From Apteryx mantelli (lineage: Eukaryota; Chordata; Aves; Apterygiformes; Apterygidae), in assembly GCF_036417845.1 (NCBI RefSeq), contig NC_089980.1:59084501-59148500 (forward strand): a stretch of DNA of 64,000 bases, in the 5' to 3' direction. Position 1 is the stretch's first letter; each line of letters opens with the position of its first letter. The notes under the pieces were generated by a model. It saw only the letters and a program-made list of their open reading frames with translations. It had not been told where the DNA came from and made no database searches. The position numbers and the translations under genes were made by a program. Positions 48,614 to 62,145 of this stretch are shown one piece after another.

Positions 48614-51600
48614 GGGTCCAATCAGCATAATGTGCAGCAACTGAGATGGTCCAGGGCCAAGAACTCTAGCACAAGTTACTGCTGTCATCCCAGGTGTGGG
48701 AAGGCAAAGATGAAATCAAACCTGCCACAACTGGAGAGAATTTGGTCCTTATATAACACTGCATGTTGGAAGGAAATATTCCAAGTGTGATAGTCCTGAT
48801 GCTCCCGACTGTATTATTTATGCAGTAAATCAGGAAGCCTGGCACACCACTGGTGACACCCTGCCCACTTCTCCTTGGGATAGATTTGTGTATGCATGCG
48901 CATATCACACATCATTTTACAAATTGCTCTGACTGCACTCTAAGTGAAATACATCATTAACAATTTTCCCAGCCATTGATAGGATCAGCCTTTTTAAAAG
49001 TCCTCACAAAGACCATAAAGTATATTTAAACACAAGCGGCAACAGGCTTCCCTTCAATAAATCAGGTTCTGTTCTTCAAGGATGCAAGTCATCAGTTGCA
49101 GACTACTAAAATGCTGCTCCATTTGCAAACATGAACTAGAAATACTTAACTCGTTGCTTTAAGCAAAAATTCAAGAACCTTTGGGCAACTCTTCTGTACC
49201 CCTACATAAACTCCCTGTGAGGAATGAGGGGCTTTGGTATTATTTTTATGAACAATGTGTGTGCCTCCGTTTCTCCATCTTCTTGGATGTGGCTGGCAGG
49301 GGGGGCAAGTAGAAAAATAGTTAATCATCTCTAGCCTTGACTACTGAAAGTGAAAGGTGAGCAAACAGTACACATGCAGGCTGGTATGAAATGAATGAGC
49401 CGAATAGGCTGCTTTTCTGAGGAAAACATTGTTGGTGAAGACAACAACGTCCAGTAACTAAAGAGTAATTGAAATTTAAAAAGGACACAGCATAAGAGGT
49501 GAAGACGCACATGGAGAGGCCCAGAAAGGGACAGACAAAGAGGCAGGATGAATGCTGGGAAAAGCAAAGCATGCTGTGTGGCTACTCCTGCGTCTTTATC
49601 CATGATCTGAATTTTGATTTGGCCCCCAACATAAGGACCCTGCCAACTATGTCCAGTGAACTAACAAATGCTGGCTTGTTTTGAAGAGGGAGCATGCATC
49701 GCCACAACTACTTCTGATAGCACTACCTGCCTGAAAAGTAAGTGTCCTCTAGGAAACAAAGACTCTTTGCTACGTCCATGGAAATTAGTAAGAGCTGTAG
49801 CTCAGAGGCCTTGTCTTGAAGAATCTGTGGGACCTACCCTATAAAGAGGCTACACTGTCTCTTGCTTTAAGGTATATTCAGAGAGACTGTATAAAGGCTG
49901 GGGTCTTGAGAAGGAGCTGTGTAAATCTGTGCCTTCGAATTTCATCATCATCCAATTGCATTTCCCTAGTCTTCAAAAAATTTTTTTTTCTCTATTTTGT
50001 GGCAACGTGAAAGGACCACTAATTAACCAGCCACGGGATGGGAAAAGTGAAACTTAAGGTGAAGTTAGATGTTTTATGACTTTGGCATGAGGTGATCGCA
50101 GGGCCATCAAAAGCAGACAGCATCTTCTTGCTCCAGCTCCGCTTTTTCTTCCTGATTCAGTTCAGTTATCCGAACTAGCAGAAAGCCAATGTGGTGAATA
50201 AGGCACCAAGCTGCACTGGGTCACTGAAGGGTCCCAAGAGTAGCCGTGCGCAGAAGGGAAAGCTCAGGACTGGGCGGTGGGTAACAGGGGCAGAGGAGGA
50301 ATGGAGAGAGGAAGGAAGATCTCTCCTTTCGGTGGCAGGGAGGTGTTGTAACAGCTTAGTCATACTGGGTAACTTCACTCTGGGTGCTGAGAAATGTATG
50401 AAATGCATTGGTAAATATACAAAATAAATGATCTGGGTCACGGGGAAATCACTTCTTCCTCTAGCTGGCTTCAGTTACATGACTCCAAAGCAGCAAATGA
50501 ACTGTTGTGAGAGAAGCTTGACTTTTAAGCTGTTGGTTTCCATTTCAAGCCTAAGGTGGGAAACCACCATAGAATGACAAATAATTAAGAAACCGAAATC
50601 TATCCCTTTGAGAGAGCTTGTGCTATATGTGAATGCTCTACCATTGAGGGGACGTGTCATGCACTTCTCCAGGACCTGGCTCTGCTCTGACACACAGGCA
50701 GCAGCAGCCAAACCCTGCCCATTCTAGCAGTGCACTTTCTGCCTTACAAGGTATGCATGAGAGCATGGTAACTCTGAGGCCCGATGAAAAATGCCAAGCA
50801 AGATGTTGTGTGCTTTAAATGCAATGTAAATTGATACTATATTTACAACTTGCTCGGAAAAAAAAAATGGTGAGGTTTCACAGGTAGTAAAATGAGCAGA
50901 TACCGTTTAAAAATGTACACTAAACCCACAGAGAAAGCAGATGCCATTTCCATACAGCATGTCTCCTTGGCTGTAATACAGACCACATATTTGTCATTCA
51001 GAACAGAAAGGGATGAAGAAGGTTGGAGGTGAAAAAAAAGCCCCAAAGATCCATTTTACATCTAGAAGATGCAGGCAATAAAATGATGACTCACTGTTAA
51101 CAAGTTCATATGCTATTTTGTGACTAATGCATTAAATTATATAATTCACTGATGTCCTACTCTTTAGGATTTTACTAAAGGCTATTTGCTGAATTATAGT
51201 TAGAGATAGCAAATTGAAGTGAAAAAAGCAGGGCCTTTTCAAGAGAGGGAAGCAATCAGCACTAATGGGTTTATTGTGGAAAAGTCTATGTGGTTGAAAA
51301 ACCATGCACGTACACACACATCTGGCTGCTTCAGCTGTTGGTAAAGCTATGAATATAGCTTGCTGATGCCAAACAAAAATCCATGTTAATGCAATTAATT
51401 ATGTATTCCTTTTTGTAATGTAAATCTCAAGAAATTAGTCACAACTGTAGCAACAACAAAAACCAACCAGCTAGGTTTTCCAAGAGAAAGTTAAATATGA
51501 ATGAAAGCTAATCAAACTCCATGCTAAACAGCTTAGCTAATACATTGGCAGGGCATACCTCCTCAGTTGCAGAGGAACTGCTCCAACATTTGCAATGACA

Positions 51601-53880
51601 GCAGCTGGGACATCACTCTCAGAAGAAAGGGATAGATCTTTCCCATTCTGACCCACAGCTCCGACCCCTGCATATAGGTCAGAAGCGCTTGTACCATTGT
51701 CACTACATATACTCATTGCACTGTCATACCAAAAGCAAATTTAAAGAAAATGTAGCCCTAATGCTACAGTTAGACATATGTAAGTATCCACATCTTTATC
51801 TAAAAGACCATAAAAAGAAAAGTTTTGAGGAGGGTGCATGTTGTAAGAGGAGAGAAATTGTCAGAGAGAGTCATCTTAAGAAAATAAGCTAAATCTCCAT
51901 GCAACAACACATACACAAGCAAATCATGTTTAAAAGGGTGCATTTAGGAAAACATTTGCTTTGTGCCTGCAAGGAAGAGGAACAATTAGGCTGAATGCTG
52001 GATGCAAGTGCTTGAATATTGGGAAACAATACCAGAGCTTGGAATTATTTAGCTTGCCTTCATTCTGTTCATTAGTCTATGGTACTTTTCATGCTCTAAA
52101 GCTATCCTCTCAGCTATGGCAGTTTTGATGGGTTCATTATTAGTTTCATAATATTGGATTATCTTTCTTAAAACCCTAGCTCTTGCATTTATGTGGTCAA
52201 TGAAGAAACTCCACTTCCTTTTTAAAAATTACTCATATCCTCAGAGTTGCAGATCAAAGCATGGAAAATGAAAGCCCTGAAGTCTCAGAAAACAGAACGA
52301 TAAAAAAGAAATGAATATTGAGTATTTTTAGAAATACTATGAGTTTTTAAGCAAATGTCACTATTTTCTATAGGGAGACTGATTCAGGGCTTGCGAAGCC
52401 CTAGTATTATATACAGAAGATGAAGCAGCCTTTCTCCCCTCGATAGTAAACAGCAGTTGACTCCTTCTTTCTATTCTGAGGCCTGTTAACATTACACACA
52501 ATGCAGCAGGAATTTCCCATCAGAAAGATAACTGATGACATAAGTTTATTTTTTCAAAAAGTGGGAATTTACCATAAATATGGGTTTCCTTAAAAGTTCC
52601 AAATAATTGAAGAAAATTATTTTGTGCTATTTCATTATGTTTCAAATTGTTAAACATTCACTTGCCCTTTAAAAGTACACAGGGTTTTCGTTTTTTGTTT
52701 GGAATTTTTTTCCTTCTCACCAGCATTGCTTGGCAGAGATTATCAGAAGGCTTTCAGAAGATTTCAACCTTTGGTTATTATTTTTTGACTGTAACATTGT
52801 ATCTTTAAAAACCACATTCTTAAAACACAATTTTGGAAGAAACGTTTGAAAAAATTCAATATGCTTCCAAAATTAATGTTGAGAAGCGATTCAGAATAAC
52901 TGTTTTAAAAAGTAATGATTTCCAGCTAATTTTAAAGCTCCTTACAGATTGCACAGTTATTCCCTGATTAACTGTGACCATACCATGAATAAACCAGGGC
53001 CTTATAGGAAAAATGAGTAATAGATTGTCAACTCTTTTGGGAACATTATACTTTCAATGGTTTCTTTGCAAGGAAATGAAGTATAAAACTTGTTTTGAAA
53101 GGACAAGTGAGAACATTTTACACATTTTTTATTCTTCAAACTGATGAAGCCGTGTGGGGGCACATCTTGCAAGACTGCAGCATCTGGCTCTACTAGCAAC
53201 TACGGACACCCACAGAATTTGCCACTTTTAGATCAGTATGGTACATTTAACATGACGGAATACACCACATGAAAAGCAGGATATATTCACTTTGGTATAG
53301 AGTGGGTAGGCTGAGATGAGCTAAATGAAGCTATGATTCTATGCATGGTGTATTTTAATTGTGTGCTATGTTTTGAAAATGAAAGAAGACCCAGTTTACC
53401 CCACATTTATATAACATTCTTCCCCATTAAGAATTTATTAACAGTGTCATCAACACTGAAGCCACAAGGAGAGCGAAAAAAATTTTTTTAAGTCCAAGTC
53501 CATTTTAAACTATCAATTAGCTGGGCAATCTGATCATACATTCATGACAGCTGTTGCCTTCTTGGGGTTTCAGTCCTCAGCTGTGAAAACAAATGCACAT
53601 TGGAACATATTAGAAGAAAGAACAAGTTTTTTGTGATGAAACAAAACTCAAAGGTGGAAAAATCCCATGAAGGTGTGGAGTACATAAACCTGCACGGTCA
53701 AAATTTTGTTTTTTTCTGATGAAGAGCATCTAAAACATTGAGAACATCTCCTGCCACTACATGATTTATTTTCCTGATGATGAACACTGAGTGCTTTCCT
53801 GAATCACAGCCATGGGAGGTTTTACTGCATACTGCAAATCTTTGTTTTGATCATAATTATCAGACAGGATTTGAAATTTT

Positions 53881-53940
53881 GGCCTAACTCTGTTCCCTTT
53901 GAAGCCAAAGGGAGCCATACTATTGATTTCAAGGAGTTGC
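53881..53940. mobile_element. Decayed palindromic MITE-like element
   Basis: GGCCTAACTCTG, then CCCTTTGAAGCCAAAGGGAG, then ATTGATTTCAAGG recapitulate the order of a palindromic sauropsid repeat of the form 'cccattgaagtcaatgggagt...cattgacttcaatggg'. The central self-complementary block CCCTTTGAAGCCAAAGGG is almost perfect. Confidence 0.5.
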
Positions 53941-56900
53941 AAGTGTTGGCATCAGAAAAACCTGTCCATAGTAAATAGGTACATGCAAGAAGCCACCTTG
54001 GGCTACAGCTTAGTTAAAAATTAAATGTACGGGAAAATAGTATATCTGTAACTATTCCTTACTTCCTGCTCCCAAAGACAGCCAGTAATAACACTGACCG
54101 CAGTTTTTCCCTCTTTGCCTAAGACATGAGCTGTTGTGCCACTACTGCCTCTACAGAGAACCAAAATAGATTCTAAAGCCATTTTAAAAAGTGGTCGCCT
54201 CATGCTGTACTGGCTTTAATGTCTTAGCTGGTGCAGGAGGTAGTTCCTCATGGACTGTGTTTTGTGTCTGTTCCAGCGGGAACATGAGTCACTATAATAA
54301 GATCCAAATCTACCCCCACCCTCCAAATGATCACAGTTTCCAGGAAACCTTTTGCATGTCATCCCTCAGCAATAACTGGAGATCTCCTTCTGAAAAATTC
54401 AGAAATCCCAGCTTTTCAGACAAACCCGTAGAGCTGACAAATCACACTTATTCCAAGCATCTCTTATTAATGAGCAGGCTTGGAACCCAAGAAGCATATT
54501 AGAGAGGCCAGTAAGTTCCCAAATCACTCCCTAACCACAGACCTAACTTCCACGACAGCTTCAACAAACAGACAAGTCCATTCATTCCTCATTCATCAAA
54601 GAGAAGACGGAAAGAACTATTTCTTGGCCTTTAAAATAATGATGTTTAGTCCCCAAAATTAGGAACTCAGGCATTTATAAGCAAGCTTATGAAAGAGTTT
54701 GACTTTTCCCTGATATTATCAGATTTGTTAAATACTAACATCACAGGCTCAGAGAATTTGTCAGTCTGTCTTTTATTAAAACTCTTGGTTGTAAATTACC
54801 CATTCTTACAGGCTGAAAAATGTTTAAGTGTAGTAACTTCTGTATAAAGATTTTCCAAATTACCCCTGGAATGAAAGTATAAAAGCTGAATGTACCCTTC
54901 GGTTTCTTTCCAAACAGACAACAGACATACCTGTGACCACTATTATACATTCTGTTTGTGATAGATTTACTTTCCTTGTCTAATAATGCACCTGTACTAT
55001 TATTCTGTTTTCATCTCTTTTACCTTCTGTTGCTCTACAGGTAACAATGTTGGGTGTCTTCAATGATATTGTATGAAACCTGCCAAGTCTGTTTTTACAA
55101 AGCAGAAAGCAGCTAATTAGGATTTTGCTGCCTTTCATATTTGCTTGGAGTTTCCAATTCATAATTTTCAATTTACTTGAAAACAAACCCTGGTGTTTTT
55201 TGGAGTATCCAAACACTCGGTGATATACCTCTTCTGTACAGGGAAATGCCACAAACTGGTTTGCTGTAGATTACTATTCTGATCCTGAGACTGTGTAGAA
55301 TAACCGCCTAACCTCCAGTCTCATTATTTTTCATGTTGTTATGGACAGGAGGGAGACCTACATCTTAGTCAAAAGGGAAATGAATTCATCTAAAATGCTT
55401 CATGAAACTGGTGCTATCTTATGTCATGAAGAACTCAGAAGCCGTTTTATTTGTGCAGCTAGAATTGCTTTTGTTGGGACCATGCTTCTATTACAAATTT
55501 AGCAGATTTTAGGGTTTGCTTTATAAACACTTTTCCTTCCAACTACCAACCTGGCCCACAAAATAGGATATTCTGCAAGTGCAACTTAAAAAAAAAGACC
55601 CCCCCCAAACATAGTGTTTTGAGCCAAATAAAAAATACATATTAACTGGTCTAAGAGAAGTTCTGTCTATGAACGGTTTGCTTGAAATAGGAACAGGTAA
55701 TATTTATGCATAATAAGGGTGAAAACTCCTTGAGGTATTGAAGAGAAGAAATCAGTCACACTATTTTGTCAAAAAGTCTGGCTACTGGTTGTGCCCAGTA
55801 ACTTCTTTTCAGTGCAGGTGCCTTAACCTGTTAAATGTATGTGTACTGGCAGGTGCATTGATAAGTTATCCTGAGCTTTAACATCTTACACTGAACTTTC
55901 TTTACCAGGTCAATAATACATGAACTCTGTCCTGGGTCATCTGAGACTGCCATGGCCAATAAGACCATAGCTACTGCTCAGCCAGTTAATCTTGGCATCT
56001 CACTCAAAAGAACAAAACCCAAAAAGTTTTGAATGCAGAGCTGGCTAACAGCAGCAGCTTGGAATGAGTTTCTGACTGAGGTCCCTAGGAGGAAAAATAA
56101 AGCAGAACTGAAGACAAAGACCTGCTAAGATACTGAGAAGAAATCCAGGGAATAGAAAAGCCATTTCTAACAGAAAGCAGTTTGTACTGAAAATATTAAA
56201 ATGCCTAGGCAGTATTCACAACTGACCCTGTCTGATTGCCTATTATCCGGTTTTTGTGACAGTTCTTTTATTGTTTGAATGGCACTAATCTGAATAAAGC
56301 ATTAATCAGAATGAGGCAATGCCTAGTGCTCTTAATTAGGCACCTAGTTCTTTATTTAACATACAGGAGAATTACCTATGGGAAATGAATGGGATAAGGG
56401 ACTGATTCTAAGATATGGACTCATTCCTGAGTTCACACCTGACCTGTATCAGCAGTCTTGTCTGACAACTTCTAGCTGAAACACACTTCATGAGCTACAG
56501 AACTGGAAACTAGTTAGAAAATTACACCTCAGTTTTCAGTAGCTAGTATTTTTATCACAGTAAATGCTGTTCATGCCACAGTGGAGTGGTGTATATATCA
56601 CAGAGAATATTGCAACTCTGTTGAAATGTATGGATTACATAGATTGTGCAGATTTAACTGCAGTCTTGCCTAGGGCGAGTGGTAGGGGAGCTTAGATTAT
56701 CCAGCTATTACTACACTGCCTGTACTGCACTGATTGCTCCTAAAAACTGTCCTTGCAAGGGCACAACTCACCCTGACACACTACAATTGCACTGCAAGCC
56801 CTTAGAGCACCTCCAGAGAGCACCAACTGCATCCACACCAGGTACCCTCAGGGACAGTGCCCCAACATCCCTCTGAAGCCTTCCCATGCTTGCCCAGACC

Positions 56901-59612
56901 CTAGCCTACCTGCCCGCCACACACCAGTGCCCAGGCCCTCCTTGCTTCCTGCTGTCATCTCCAGCCAAGCCCCACAGCACAGAGGGGAAGGAGAGGCGAT
57001 ATTTTAGATGAGAAGCAATAAACCAGATTTGAAGCACTGTATGAAAAATCCCTGAATTTCAGTAATTGGCAAAATACAATAAAGGAACTTGACACATTTC
57101 AGTATAGCATTATCACATGATCTATCTAACAATATATATGCAAATAGACATGTTATACATATTGTTCCAAAAACAACAGAAGTGTTTTGTTCAAATTCTT
57201 TGTTTTTCTTGAGAAAAACAAAGGCAAAATTATGTGATCCTTGTTGCAAATGCTGATCTCAACTAGTAAAAATCATATGCCAATAGAAACCATTAACTAT
57301 TTTCTTTTGCAAAAATAATAAGCAATCTATTCATATTTTGGAGGGGTAAAAGTTATTATATTTCTTTCAAATATTATAAGTACATCAGGATCTCTGAACA
57401 CCTCTTTTTAAAGTTAATGGTGACTTTAATCCAGCATTTCTTTATCACATCTCCAATTGTGTTAGAGAAATCTAAATGTCTTGGAAAAGTACTGAAAGGT
57501 GATAGACTGAAAAGTTGCATGGACTAAAAATTGATTTTTTTTAATTATAAACCTGAACAGCTCCTGGGTGTCCCACCAAATTGTGGATATTACACATTTA
57601 AGTTAAAATACAAGAAGATCATTCTCCTGAGTAGCTACATAAAGGGACTCTGAGTCATGTGTCAAGCTGACTAGTCATTTCTTGCATATACTTCATGTCT
57701 AATGTTACAAAGGTACCAAACAGACATATACATGCAGATTTTACATCCCTGCCCCAAGCAAATTTAAAGGGACATACAAAAGCAGCCCTGATACAGGGGG
57801 ATACCACTCACCACACTGGGAAAACACCTTAAGTCCAAACCTGAAGTGAAAAGATCAGGAATTAGTGGCGTCCACTGAAATCTCACAAAGAGAAATCCCT
57901 CCAAGGTATGATACTCGTAACAGACAGTCAGCTGGGCTGGAAGGAGATAAATAACTTGTCTGACTTTAGCCAGGGCTCTGGACAGTGAGCCTGGGGAGTA
58001 CACAATAAGAGTTAGACTCACATAGATCCCTCTTCCTGCACCATCAATGTGACTCAGGGCTGCGACATGAACAGTCGACATTTCTAGCTGCTCAGGAGAG
58101 CTGCAGTGTAGCAGGCTGTAAACACAGGAGAGGAGGTTGCTGGCAGCATCTGACCTGACCAGATCAGAAAAGAAAGCTGTTGAGTCTTGGAGTGTTTGTT
58201 GATTTGGAGATTGTTTGTAGTCTAGAAAAGAAGGATTCTCCCTCATTCTTTGCCCCAAGAGGAAAACTAAGGTGTGAGCCAGACAGAGTAAGCAGTGAGA
58301 GAGTTCTTATGCAAGTGGTTGTTTTAAGAAGAGAAGAAACTGTGTGAAAATAGTTGATCACAGTGAACATTTTGTTAAACTAGAACTTGCTTTTTTTGTG
58401 CTCAGTACCATGGCCAATTTTAGTTGTATACCTCCATTCAGTTTTGGAAACTTACATTTAGAGATTTACATTTTCACTCTTGCATTCCATATACTGACCA
58501 ACAGCTAACTGGGTGTCTTGTATTTTTTGGACTGAAAGTTCACAAGTTTCATTCTCACTGAAAAGTACCAGCTCAATAAATTACCTGCAACACCACAGTT
58601 TAAAAGACAGAACAGGAGAGCTTTCTGATCCTTTCCAGGTGGTAGGAATAAAGAAGTTCAGACTTTTTCTTCCTGAGAATTTGCTATCAAGTTGACTTTG
58701 GGGTCAGTAGTTCCAAAAGAATGACCTACAGACCATGTGATAACAATGAGACCCTCAGCTATCTAGACTAAGAAATGTTGAATTTATCACCGTTTTCAGA
58801 ATTTTACTGGAAATGAAGCAAGTACAGAAAGACAACAAAAAGGAAGTGATAACAGCAAGTCTCCTCAAGGCAAACAATCAACAACTGTATGTGTAGACTG
58901 CCTAAAGACATGGGTCTTTATATGACCAAACCTTCCTTCATGCTTCAGAGGTACTAAAGAGATTGCTGCGCAGTTTATCTTCTGGCAGCTTTTAGGCTGA
59001 AACCTTAACATAAGTCCGTTTTCTTATATACAGGCAGTAAATATTTGGTGATCTTTCCATAATTGTTACAGGTTCTCCAGTGCCCCAAAGTATACATTTT
59101 AGTGTTACTTTCTACCACAGGATGACTCCAGCAATGTTGTGTTGTGGGTAAACGGGATCTTACTGTACAGTCTTTGAAGTCAATGTTAAGATTTCCATTT
59201 TATCTCTGTTGAAATGAGAGTTGGGCAATTTCTAGTAGAGCAAATCAGCTCTTCCAAGCTGAATGTTTTAAAAGCAAATGCTAAAAAGTGAAAAGTTCTA
59301 TAAAGCCCCATGCTTTAGGGGTTAAACCAATCCTAGTTAAGAGATAAGACTGTGACAGAAATGGGCTATCCCACATCTATCTATTGCTTCTTCTGTGTCT
59401 GTAGTCCCAGAGCTGGACATTGTCAGGAACAGAACAATGAAATAAGCATGGCTATTCTTATTAAAGGCTTTGCACATGTGTGAGTTATTGTTTCACTAAC
59501 AACTGGCGTAAATCACTGTCAGTGACATCACACAGTCGTAATGACATCCATCAGGCCGCCTGCTTTCCGGCAGGCACACCATCTGTTTCAGTTAAGAGTG
59601 CTGGACGAGTGA

Positions 59613-59659
59613 ATCAAAGCCCATTGAAGTTACTGGAAAGATTCCCATGAATCTTTGAT
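59613..59659. mobile_element. Short palindromic MITE-like element
   Basis: ATCAAAG at the left end and CTTTGAT at the right end form terminal inverted repeats around CCCATTGAAG and TTCCCATGAA, matching the 'cccattgaagtcaatgg' type of palindrome. Confidence 0.45.
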
Positions 59660-60185
59660 GCTGTGACTCATCCACAGCTTATACACTGCACAGCACGTCA
59701 GGCTCACAAACTGCGCTCTGTACGCACGACAGCTAAGGCTTAAACAAAACACAAAGGAGCAGTCACTTCTCTCTCACCAACATACGTCTGGGTTTGATCT
59801 GCTGAAACTACCACAGCTGCAGTAATGTAGAACAGGAGTAGGCAAGAGGGGGAGAAAGCTCTGAAGTGATACTTTTTGTCATGATGACTTTAGGAGGAAA
59901 AAGGGATTCCTTCAGATCCAGAGGAACCAGTTCTGTTTGCATATCTCTGGGGTGATACTAACATCAGTGGGGATGATGTACCTAAAAGGAAAATGAGGGC
60001 CACAATGCTTCAGGAAATCACATGCAAGGTGGAAGGAAAGAATCACTGACAGAATATTAAGACCAGGCAGAATTCAAAAGCAGTGAGTAAAATGAAAGGA
60101 TGACATAAAAGCCCACTATAACTATGGATTCAAGTTGCTTTCTTTAAGTGAAAACAACTGTGCCTTTCTTTCCTACTATAATATC

Positions 60186-60240
60186 AAAGGATCCAATTCC
60201 CTGCACGGAACTCCCACTAAAGTCAACATGAGTCAGACTG
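60186..60240. mobile_element. MITE-like fragment
   Basis: AAGGATCCAATTCCCTGCA followed by GGAACTCCCACTAAAGTCAA resembles the same palindromic family ('ggatccaattcccattgaagtcaatgg'). It is degraded. Confidence 0.35.
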
Positions 60241-60257
60241 CATGTACAGACTGCATG
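60234..60257. repeat. Tandem 11-mer, 13-bp period
   Basis: CAGACTGCATG occurs twice, separated by two bases (TA). Confidence 0.8.
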
Positions 60258-60587
60258 GAAGAAATCCCTAGGAGAACTAATTATTGTATATATCGTAATG
60301 AGTTTGCAGAAAAGCCTTTATAAACACCTGTCACTGTTTCATTATCTCCAGTTCAGGAAAGGGAAAAACTGTCAGCCTAAATGACATGGTATCCACTAAC
60401 TCTGAAAATAAAAATGTGAAGAACAAGTCCTGACAACATCTTTAGTTTCAAAGTTATTTTAAGGTAAAATCTTTATTTTTAAAAGTATGCTAATTTAATC
60501 TGCAATCCCCCATAAGAACATGAAGCAGTTATGATCTCTTCTGTCACTCTACAGATAAGAACAGGAAAAAAGAACAAGCAAAACTCC

Positions 60588-60650
60588 AAGAGCCCGATTT
60601 TGTTCTTGCACATGCATAGGACAAAAATAACTCCATCAGCGCCGATTGTT
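60588..60650. mobile_element. MITE-like fragment
   Basis: AAGAGCCCGATTTTGTTCTTG followed by AAATAACTCCATCAG resembles 'gggcccgattctgctcttg...gagtaactccattga' of the palindromic element also seen at 32713-32800. Confidence 0.4.
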
Positions 60651-62070
60651 CATCAGAACTCAATCAGCTGAGAAATACAAAATTTGATTGTATAAAAATA
60701 GCAGAATAGAAAGGAGATTTTATTAATGACAATGCATGTGTGTTGTACTCCGTAAGTTAAAAAGTCTGCCGGCCTGAAATTGCACATGGCTAGAAAACAT
60801 GTTTATAAATGTAATCTGCTCTGTCTGCAAATAATTATCTATATGTGTTATTTAAGCACCTTTTAAAGCATAGCTTTGCTTGTGATTTAGACAAGATCTA
60901 AGACTGATCAAATCCTTCTATTGACCAAGTATCCAACATAAGCTTCACATACTACAGCTGAGAGCTCTGTCCCAGCATTAGCAATGGCAGAGGCTCTATG
61001 ACAAGAGCATTTTGTTCTCTCCTCAAAGAACTGCAGTGAAGGGCACAAACTCTCTTCTCTTGTTTAGCACTTTTTACTCCTGAGAATTGTAGACATAGGG
61101 CAAATACAAAGAGCTTGTTCTTACTTTCTTACTCCAGGGTTTGAAGGGTTGGAAGCAAACAAAAGGAAAAGGACTTCAGAAATCAGTGAGATGGAAAACA
61201 ACAGGGAAATTTCAGGCAGAGCACCTAATCTCAAAACAAAACTGTGGGACTGGCAGCAGAAGTTATCTAGATTAGTGGTTATTTATTTGTCTCATATGCA
61301 AGAAATCCTTTTTCCTGAGGGACTTTCCTTGAATAGGGAAGTGAAAAGGTGTTAAGTGTGAAATTGCTTGTCTCCATAAGGTCTGTAACATATTGAGGTA
61401 ATCAAATCTCCCACTAGCTACTATTGAAAAAACTGGTTGTGATAAATACTAGCACTCATTTGTTATCTTGTAAGCAGACAACATGGATAAATAACACAGA
61501 ATACTAAAAGATAATAGGGATCATGTGATTTTTTGCCGGCTGGCAATGTTTCTCATAGGCTCCATCAGTTGTTCTGTGCAGCCTCTCTTTTTATATATTC
61601 TTTCCTCAAAATGTGTCAGAGGAAGACTGGACTACTTAACTGTGTTGTGGACAGCTTTCCTGTTAGGCAGCACAGCTTCACACTGTGTTACACATGCAAA
61701 GCAGTGCTCATTCAGCAGAGCAAGGCAACAGAACAGATGGACTGACTAAATACCCATTAGAAAAATCATGCTGCTCTATTTGGCTGTCATGAGCTTTAAC
61801 ATCTGGACAGCTTTATCTTTTTTAACACTTCATTGACTCTTATATAGTAGCAAAACAATTCAAGAAAGAAAAGCAGCAAAACTGGAACTTGCTACATAAA
61901 TGAAACAGGAAATACATTCAAGGACTAGGATTACTGTGGCTACTACTTTTTACTGATGATTGGTTTAGACTTAGCCATGTTAGCTTGAAAAAACACTGAA
62001 TTGAACAAAAAGCTTTTTTTTTTTTAAACGCTAACTCTCTTTGAAGTCTTTCCTATACCCCCATATTCTG

Positions 62071-62145
62071 ACAGTGCACTTGTGTAAATGAGAAATGACT
62101 CCGAAGAAATCAATAGAGATTAGCTGGAATAGGCAAAATTGGAAT
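62071..62145. mobile_element. MITE-like fragment
   Basis: CAGTGCACTTGTGTAAATGA followed by ATGACTCCGAAGAAATCAAT matches the order 'ttacactggtgtaaatgag...taactccattgaagtcaat' of the same family as 32713-32800 and 60588-60650. Confidence 0.45.

Larger units (their letters stand above)
44831..53880. other. Intergenic, no recognised gene; two candidate regulatory clusters
   Basis: AT-rich sequence without recognisable exons. It contains motif clusters at 46449-46593 and 48599-48613 (see separate entries). The 145-codon minus frame at 47196-47633 starts at an ATG in weak context and has no known similarity. Near 53310-53346 a short AAGCTATGATTCTATG end might be a scrap of a CR1 3' tail, but it is too short to call. 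Confidence 0.6.
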
